Both the position numbers and the translations under genes were made by a program. The notes under the pieces were generated by a model. It was not told the DNA's origin, did not search any database, and saw only the letters and a list, made by a program, of their open reading frames with translations. From contig JADZEX010000056.1 of the NCBI GenBank assembly GCA_020850355.1, forward strand, positions 1 to 38,382: 38,382 bases of DNA, given 5' to 3'. Source of the DNA: Fimbriimonadaceae bacterium. Its GTDB lineage: Bacteria > Armatimonadota > UBA10988. Of the stretch, positions 33,707 through 38,382 are shown one piece after another. Numbering within the stretch: position 1 is the first letter of the stretch; the number at the start of each line of letters is the position of its first letter.

Positions 33707-35012
33707 CTTTGCACTGCGCTTCGAGTGGCAGGACCCCGGCGGCATCCGGGGCGCGGAGTTGCGCGCGACGTACGCCAGCCTCGAAGTCCTGGTGGATGGC
33801 CGGCCGCTCACCCGAGTCCTCGACTTGCGGCTGAAGACCATCCGTGACGCGGTCCACCTGCCGCTCTATCCGCTGGCGGAGTGGCTCGTGGCCAACTGGT
33901 GGGCCCTCTGGCACGAGGCGCCGGGGAGCCGTCTGGCCGAGCCAGCCGACTACGACCGGCGCCACTGCTGGCGGGCAGCTCGCGAAGGGTACGCCCTGCC
34001 GCCGCTGTCGATCGCCAACGCCGACTCCGCGATGCAGCTCTCCTGGGTTCGCGAGCTGACCACCCAGCGACGTCTGGAGTTTGTCGAGGAAGGCAGTGCG
34101 ACCGTCAGCAGCGCGGCTCTCCGCGAGACGCTCACGGCTTTTGTGGAAACGGTGGTGGGTCGCTTGGGGGAGCTGGGACTGCAGGAAACGCCGCTCCAGG
34201 CCGACTGGGCGGCCATCGGCGCGCTGAGCCCGGAGGAGCAGGAGTTCTGCGAGGCTGCGGGCGTGCTCGGACGTGATCCTTTCGCGATGGACGACGCGGC
34301 CCGCGACGAGCTGATTGGCGTCTGCGAGCAACTCCCGGAAGGGCTCCGCGGCGAGTTCCTCGCCGCCGCGTCGGCCGCCGCGCTCGTGCCGTTGGCGGCG
34401 GAGGTGGCCGCTGCGCTCCAGACGGCTCGGGCGCAGGGCTGTGACCTCTCGGCCGTGCCGTTCCACGATGGCGAGATCCAGGCGCTCGCCGTAGCGACCT
34501 TGTCGCCCTGGCAGCAGGGCTACGCCGCGGCCAGACATGTCCGGCAGCGGCTTGGGCTGGATGGCCAACCGATGGCCACCGATGTCCAGTTGGCCGAAGC
34601 CCTGGCACTGCCAAGCCGCCTGAACCCGACGGTGCCCAGCTCCTGGCAACGGCCGTTCGGGGCGCTGCAAGCGCTGGTCGGCCTGGACCAGGCGGCGCGG
34701 CCTGGTTTCGCGGTCCGCGCCGGGCACACCAACAGCGTCCGTTTTCGCTTCTGTCGGGCCCTGTACGAGTACCTCGCCCAGCCTACCCGGCCCTGCGCGT
34801 TGGTGACCGACGCCGCCACCGGCGAGCAGCAGCGCAATCGGGCATTTGCCGCCGAACTGCTGGCCCCGGCGGCAGGCCTCCAGGAGCTGCTCTCCGGCGC
34901 CCCGGTCGACCAGGACGAGATCGACAACCTGGCCGCGGTGTTCGGCGTGTCGTCGTTTGTGGTCGAGCACCAGATTCGGAATCACCGCCTGGCGCCGCTG
35001 GTCTACCGGTAA
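33699..35012 (+). CDS. ImmA/IrrE-like protein with degenerate metallopeptidase motif
   Basis: The 437-residue protein begins at GTG with GGAG 6 nt upstream. Its C-terminal part follows ImmA/IrrE order: NSVRFRFCRALYEYLA (345-360), where active members have RFTLAHELGHYL, and then QQRNRAFAAELLAP (377-390), which matches the family's ExxANxFAAELLMP, and an IDNLAAVFGVSSFVVEHQI helix-turn-helix-like end. Aligned, the HExxH residues are R, A and E, so zinc binding and proteolysis should be lost. The N-terminal half (1-170) is not like known peptidases. ImmA-type proteases cleave repressors in stress or mobile-element switches; this one may only bind. The frameshifted small gene overlaps it upstream. 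Confidence 0.7.
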   Translation: MSDFALRFEWQDPGGIRGAELRATYASLEVLVDGRPLTRVLDLRLKTIRDAVHLPLYPLAEWLVANWWALWHEAPGSRLAEPADYDRRHCWRAAREGYALPPLSIANADSAMQLSWVRELTTQRRLEFVEEGSATVSSAALRETLTAFVETVVGRLGELGLQETPLQADWAAIGALSPEEQEFCEAAGVLGRDPFAMDDAARDELIGVCEQLPEGLRGEFLAAASAAALVPLAAEVAAALQTARAQGCDLSAVPFHDGEIQALAVATLSPWQQGYAAARHVRQRLGLDGQPMATDVQLAEALALPSRLNPTVPSSWQRPFGALQALVGLDQAARPGFAVRAGHTNSVRFRFCRALYEYLAQPTRPCALVTDAATGEQQRNRAFAAELLAPAAGLQELLSGAPVDQDEIDNLAAVFGVSSFVVEHQIRNHRLAPLVYR

Positions 35013-35024
35013 CGCGACCGCCGG

Positions 35025-36362
35025 TCAGGGGTCTGCCAGGTAGATCCTGGCCAGCCCCTGCCGTGGCAGGTCGGGCGGGCCGATGGGACGGTCGAGGATC
35101 GCGGCGGCGGCAGCATGGCCGCTGCGGACCGCGCCCTCCATGGTCGACGGCCAGCCGGTGGCGGTCCACTCGCCGGCCAGGTAGACCCCCGGCAGGGCCG
35201 TGCGCGGACCGGGACGATGGGCCGTCAGGCCGGGCGCCGGGATGAAGGTGGCCCGCGTCTCACGGCAGGCCGCCGTGCGGAGCGGCGGCGGCAGGTCGCC
35301 CAGCACGCCGCGCACGGCGGCCAGGGCGCGGGTGGCCATCGCGGTCGGGCTCAGACCGGCCCAGTCAACGGCAGCGCTGACCACGACGCTCAGATGCCGG
35401 CCGCCGTCGCGGGCGAAGATCCAGTCGACCGCGTGGTCCAGCAGTCCGAGCAGCGGCTCGCGCAGCACCGGCTCGGCGAACTGCAGGTGGACGCCGACCA
35501 GGCTGGCTGGCTGCAGCTCCGGCCAGCCGGTCGAACGGCCGCGCACGGTGGGCGCCGGCAGCAACTCCGGGACGACTCGCGCGACCTGCCACCAGGGCAC
35601 GGCGCAGACCGCGGCGTCCCACTCGGTCAGCCGGCCAGCGGCCAGCGGCAGGCGGGCGTGGGTGCCGAGCCGCAGCACCACGCCGCTGGCCTGCAGCGCG
35701 GCCCGCGTCGCGGTGTCGTGGAGGTCGTGCAGGCTGCCTTGCGGCACTCCGAGCTGGAAGCCATCGCGGTGCCGCAGCAGGCCTTCTAGGAAGAACATGA
35801 TCCCAGCCGCGGCGGCGATCTGGCTGGCGCCGGCGTTGAGGACCGAGGTCAGCAGCAATCGCCAGAAGGTACGGTCCAGCGTGGCGCTGGTGGTCCGTCC
35901 GAGCCACTGCTGGAAGGTGATCGACTCGAGCTCGCGGTAACGCCGGCCGACCAGCAGCATGCGCTGAAAGGCGAGCGCCAGGCAGAGCCGGTCCCGCGGT
36001 GTGAGGCCAGGCAACGCGGCCAGGCCAGGCGCCAGGTGGAGCGGCGGCGCGGCGGGCCAGGGCCAGGCGCGAAAGAGGCCGCGTTGGCCGTTGCCGGCGA
36101 TCAGCGGCAGCCGGTCGTGCCAGGTGATCTGCTCAGCGACTCCCAGCCGTTGGTAATGCCGCACGAGATGGGTGCAGCAGCGCAGCAGGACGTGCTGGCT
36201 GGTGTCGACCGGCTGAGCCCAGCCCGGCGCCTGGAACGAGGCAGCGCGCCCGCCGAGGCTCGTCCGCTTCTCGACGAGGGTCACCTGCCAGCCGGCATCA
36301 GCCAGGGCGAGGGCAGCGCTGCACCCGGCCAGGCCGCCGCCGACGACTAGGACGCGCGCCAC
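35025..36362 (-). CDS. hpnE: Hydroxysqualene dehydroxylase HpnE
   Basis: HpnE is an FAD-dependent amine-oxidase-type enzyme that reduces hydroxysqualene to squalene. From the GTG chosen the protein has 445 residues, starting VARVLVVGGGLAGCSAALAL with the dinucleotide-binding GxGxxG-like loop at 8-13 (GGGLAG), then LVEKRTSLGGRAASF. The family end LPGVYLAGEWTATGWPSTMEGAVRSG is complete. A GTG at 36395 is a possible earlier start, but the family begins directly at the Rossmann strand. It overlaps hpnD by 16 nt. Its stop is 12 nt from the convergent ImmA-like stop. Confidence 0.93.
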   Translation of the reverse strand: MARVLVVGGGLAGCSAALALADAGWQVTLVEKRTSLGGRAASFQAPGWAQPVDTSQHVLLRCCTHLVRHYQRLGVAEQITWHDRLPLIAGNGQRGLFRAWPWPAAPPLHLAPGLAALPGLTPRDRLCLALAFQRMLLVGRRYRELESITFQQWLGRTTSATLDRTFWRLLLTSVLNAGASQIAAAAGIMFFLEGLLRHRDGFQLGVPQGSLHDLHDTATRAALQASGVVLRLGTHARLPLAAGRLTEWDAAVCAVPWWQVARVVPELLPAPTVRGRSTGWPELQPASLVGVHLQFAEPVLREPLLGLLDHAVDWIFARDGGRHLSVVVSAAVDWAGLSPTAMATRALAAVRGVLGDLPPPLRTAACRETRATFIPAPGLTAHRPGPRTALPGVYLAGEWTATGWPSTMEGAVRSGHAAAAAILDRPIGPPDLPRQGLARIYLADP

Positions 36363-37213
36363 GCCGGGGCCCAACGCGAGGCGACGGCCGCCCACAGAAT
36401 CTGCGGCCCGGGCGCCGCGGCGAGGCGGCCGGAGACGGCGTAGTCGGTGGCCCGCAGGCGAGCCAGCAGGCTGCGATACTTGACGGTCATCGCAACGATC
36501 CCCGGGCGGTCAGCGGGGCGGAGCATGTAGAACAGACTGTCGGCGCGCTCGTACTCGCGCTGCGCTTCAGCACCGACCGCCGCCAGCAGCGCGCGCACCG
36601 CCGGCAGCCGCGGCCCACTCAGATCGCCGGTGGTCAGGTGGTGCTGCGCCAGCAGGTCCGCCGGCAGGTAGATCCGATCGAGCTGCAGGTCCTCGCTGAC
36701 ATCGCGCAGGATGTTGGTCAACTGCACCCCGCGGGCATTGGCCTGACTCAGCGCCAGCAGCGCCGGGTCGCAGTATCCGAGGATCCGCAGACAGGCCTCG
36801 CCGACGGTGCCGGCCACGCCGTCGCAGTAGCGCCGCAGCGCCGGCCAGTCGGCGCAGCGGACCGGACCCAGGTCGCCGCCGCAGGCGTCGAGGCAGCGCT
36901 CGAACAGCGCGGTCGGCAGTTGGTACCGCCGGGCGGTCTCGGCAATCGCCAACAGCGGGCTGCCGAACTCAATGCTGCCGCCGCTGAGGGCCCGTTGCAC
37001 GGTCGTCCGCCAGATCTCGAAAGCGGCTCGCTTGGCCGGCTCCTGGCCGGGCTCGTCGACCAGGTCGTCGGTGATTCGGAAGAAGGCGTACATCGCGAAG
37101 ATGCCGTCACGCTGCGCCGGTGGGAACAGCTTCATGCCGAGCCCGAACGACGAGCTGGCGGCCTTCACGATCTCGCGGCAGCGGGCGTAGCTGGACGTCA
37201 ACTGGCCTGCCAC
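36347..37213 (-). CDS. hpnD: Presqualene diphosphate synthase HpnD
   Basis: The 288-residue all-helical prenyl synthase joins two farnesyl diphosphates to presqualene diphosphate. Both Mg-binding motifs are intact: DDLVDE (49-54) and QLTNILRDVSED (164-175), with YAFFRITDD and YCDGVAGTVGEACL also as in the family. Start is GTG with GGAGG 5 nt upstream. The gene overlaps hpnC by 16 nt and hpnE by 16 nt, so the three are translationally coupled and act in sequence. Phytoene synthase is the main alternative for the fold, but the gene trio fixes the call. Confidence 0.93.
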   Translation of the reverse strand: MAGQLTSSYARCREIVKAASSSFGLGMKLFPPAQRDGIFAMYAFFRITDDLVDEPGQEPAKRAAFEIWRTTVQRALSGGSIEFGSPLLAIAETARRYQLPTALFERCLDACGGDLGPVRCADWPALRRYCDGVAGTVGEACLRILGYCDPALLALSQANARGVQLTNILRDVSEDLQLDRIYLPADLLAQHHLTTGDLSGPRLPAVRALLAAVGAEAQREYERADSLFYMLRPADRPGIVAMTVKYRSLLARLRATDYAVSGRLAAAPGPQILWAAVASRWAPAWRAS

Positions 37214-38112
37214 GGCATCCTCCCTCCGGTCAGCACTCGCAGCATCAAGGCCACCTTGCCCACCTTGCCCAGCGCCGGGCGACGGCTTAGGGTGTCGTAA
37301 TCTTGACGCGCGATCCGGTCGAGGATCGACCAGCCGCCAGCGCTGAAGAGCGTCACATCCCGCCGCAGCCGGCGATCCAGGGTCTCCAGCAGCGGCAGCC
37401 CGGCGCGGAACAGCTCATAGGTTCGCGCGCACTCCCACCGCAACAGCTCGCGGTACTGCGGCGTGCAGCGCCCAGCGGCGATCTGGTCAAGGCTGACGCC
37501 GTACTGGTCGAGGTCTTCCTGCGGCAAGTAGACTCGCTCTCGCTCAACCCAGTCGCGGCGGACATCCTGCCAGAAGTTGGCGAGCTGCAAGGCGGTGCAG
37601 GTGCAATCGCTGAGGCCCTGGCGCTCCGGGTCGCGGTAGCCGCCGAGGTAGAGCACCAGCCGGCCGACCGGGTTGGCGCTGCGGGTGCAGTAATCGAGGA
37701 CCTGCTCCCAGGTCTGGTAGCGCGACTGGTGGCGGTCCTGCACAAAGGCGTCGAGCAGGTCGTCAAACGGCTGCTGCGGGATCTCGAAAGCGTCGACCGT
37801 CTCCTGCAACGCGACGAAGACCGGGTGGGTGGCCTGCCCGGCGTACATCGCGTGGAGCCCCTCGCGCCAGGCGGCCAGCAGCCGCAAGGCCTCGTCCGGA
37901 GCGCTGACCTCATCGGCCAGATCGTCGCTGACGCGGCAGTACGCGTAGACATTGGCGAAGTGCTGGCGGAGTGGGCCGGGCAGGAACCAGGAGACGACCG
38001 TGAAGTTCTCGTAATGCTGGCGGGTGAGCTGCGCGCAGAACTGCCGCGCCGCCACGGGGCTGGCCGGCGTGGTGCGCGCCAGATCATACCGTTGGACCAC
38101 TGACTGCGCCAC
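37198..38112 (-). CDS. hpnC: Hydroxysqualene synthase HpnC
   Basis: HpnC converts presqualene diphosphate to hydroxysqualene by adding water. The protein is a squalene/phytoene-synthase-fold enzyme with SDDLADE near residue 65 and the second motif LQLANFWQDVRRDW near 178, both typical of HpnC. The start is uncertain: GTG at 38112 has GGTGGAG 6 nt upstream (304 residues), while GTG at 38124 coincides with the predicted transcription start and would be leaderless (308 residues). It is the first gene of hpnC-hpnD-hpnE. No squalene-hopene cyclase is in the window, so the end product (hopanoid, sterol or squalene itself) is not shown. Confidence 0.92.
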   Translation of the reverse strand: MAQSVVQRYDLARTTPASPVAARQFCAQLTRQHYENFTVVSWFLPGPLRQHFANVYAYCRVSDDLADEVSAPDEALRLLAAWREGLHAMYAGQATHPVFVALQETVDAFEIPQQPFDDLLDAFVQDRHQSRYQTWEQVLDYCTRSANPVGRLVLYLGGYRDPERQGLSDCTCTALQLANFWQDVRRDWVERERVYLPQEDLDQYGVSLDQIAAGRCTPQYRELLRWECARTYELFRAGLPLLETLDRRLRRDVTLFSAGGWSILDRIARQDYDTLSRRPALGKVGKVALMLRVLTGGRMPWQAS

Positions 38113-38129
38113 ACCGCACTCCACCTGGG

Positions 38130-38158
38130 ATTATGCCGCACGGCCGGGGAGGTGTCCA
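38130..38158 (-). promoter_or_regulatory. Promoter of the hpnCDE operon
   Basis: On the minus strand TGGACA (38158-38153, 5 of 6 consensus bases) and CATAAT (38135-38130, 5 of 6) are separated by exactly 17 bp. Transcription should begin near 38123, leaving almost no leader before hpnC. The first right-hand parS repeat unit begins 8 bp from the -35, so ParB spreading could touch this promoter. Confidence 0.68.
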
Positions 38159-38205
38159 GCACGGCCAGAGCGGCCACCGCCGCGCCGCCGCCTGCGCCCG
38201 CCGGC

Positions 38206-38221
38206 TGTTTCACGTGAAACA
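38206..38221. promoter_or_regulatory. parS: parS site 4
   Basis: A perfect 16-bp parS palindrome at the end of the first 58-bp unit. Confidence 0.93.
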
Positions 38222-38263
38222 CCCAGAGCGGCCACCACCGCGCCGTAGCCTGCGCCCGGCGGC

Positions 38264-38279
38264 TGTTTCACGTGAAACA
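38264..38279. promoter_or_regulatory. parS: parS site 5
   Basis: A perfect 16-bp parS palindrome, 58 bp after site 4 and 25 bp before site 6. Confidence 0.93.
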
Positions 38280-38288
38280 CCCGCCCCC

Positions 38289-38304
38289 TGTTTCACGTGA
38301 AACA
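38289..38304. promoter_or_regulatory. parS: parS site 6
   Basis: A perfect 16-bp parS palindrome within the 25-bp-period part of the array. Confidence 0.93.
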
Positions 38305-38313
38305 CCCGGCCGC

Positions 38314-38329
38314 TGTTGCCCGTGAAACA
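38314..38329. promoter_or_regulatory. Degenerate parS-like site
   Basis: TGTTGCCCGTGAAACA differs from parS at positions 5 and 7, both in the left half-site; the right half is intact. ParB binding is probably weaker or lost. Its place in the 25-bp period shows it is a decayed copy. Confidence 0.8.
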
Positions 38330-38338
38330 CCCGCCCCC

Positions 38339-38354
38339 TGTTTCACGTGAAACA
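38339..38354. promoter_or_regulatory. parS: parS site 7
   Basis: A perfect 16-bp parS palindrome, 25 bp after the degenerate copy. The window ends 28 bp later, so more copies could follow. Confidence 0.93.
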
Positions 38355-38382
38355 GCGCACCCCAACGGCCGGCGCGCCCGGC

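Larger units (their letters stand above)
38166..38354. repeat. Right-hand parS repeat array (58-bp and 25-bp units)
   Basis: Two imperfect 58-bp units (38166 and 38224) share CAGAGCGGCCACC and CCTGCGCCCG and each ends in parS. After them parS palindromes follow at a strict 25-bp period (38264, 38289, 38314, 38339), joined by CCCGCCCCC-type linkers. One member has decayed. No gene or promoter other than that of hpnC is seen in 38113-38382. Confidence 0.88.

Noticed and set aside
38166-38354. Regular repeats that could suggest a CRISPR array
   Set aside because: The conserved element is the 16-bp parS palindrome, spacers are short and nearly identical, and no cas gene is present.
1-38382. tRNA, rRNA, insertion sequences or phage genes
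   Set aside because: Looked for by eye and found none; a covariance-model search was not possible here.

Overview
The window is very GC-rich (about 70% by eye), densely coded, chromosome-like bacterial DNA with no insertion sequence, phage gene, CRISPR array, tRNA or rRNA that I can see. Several families point to a poorly sampled environmental phylum such as Planctomycetota/Lentisphaerota or Armatimonadota: a DUF6785-type membrane protein, a secreted M60 peptidase, secreted beta-helix and glycosidase-like proteins, the HpnCDE squalene route, and a small gene paired with an ImmA/IrrE-like gene. I cannot fix the phylum from the sequence. Many promoters with sigma70-type hexamers can be read.

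The two ends carry clusters of the 16-bp ParB-binding palindrome parS (TGTTTCACGTGAAACA). Three perfect copies lie in a 44-bp tandem repeat near 2.9 kb. Four perfect copies and one degenerate copy lie in 58-bp and 25-bp repeats at 38.2-38.35 kb. This suggests an origin-proximal part of a chromosome, with centromere-like clusters about 35 kb apart.

Layout: 0.1-2.9 kb (+), an IclR regulator with two paralogous QueG-fold 4Fe-4S proteins, a terminator hairpin and parS cluster 1. 3.0-8.2 kb (-), a secreted M60 metallopeptidase followed by a soluble hybrid histidine kinase. 8.3-13.9 kb (+), a 1076-residue P-loop ATPase, a DegT/DnrJ-type aminotransferase and a zinc-finger/C-type-lectin membrane protein, ending in three 29-bp hairpin repeats. 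14.0-17.3 kb (-), a four-helix membrane protein, a GT4 glycosyltransferase and a secreted glycosidase-like protein. 17.4-20.9 kb (+), a promoter, a cobalamin riboswitch and a BtuF-BtuC-BtuD-type importer. 20.9-26.4 kb (-), an operon of a GcvH-like/PAS fusion, a DUF6785 membrane protein and a secreted beta-helix protein. 26.5-28.6 kb (+), an L-rhamnose isomerase and an ElyC/SanA/YdcF-type protein. 28.6-33.1 kb (-), DNA polymerase III alpha (dnaE) and a histone-deacetylase-family protein. 33.2-35.0 kb (+), a frameshifted small gene and a degenerate ImmA/IrrE-like protein. 35.0-38.1 kb (-), hpnC-hpnD-hpnE, which make squalene from farnesyl diphosphate. Then parS cluster 2.

The best candidates for undescribed biology are the lone large ATPase, the lectin protein with a cytosolic zinc finger, the GcvH-like/PAS fusion lacking the lipoylated lysine, the ImmA-like protein that has lost its HExxH motif, and the repeat-amplified parS arrays.
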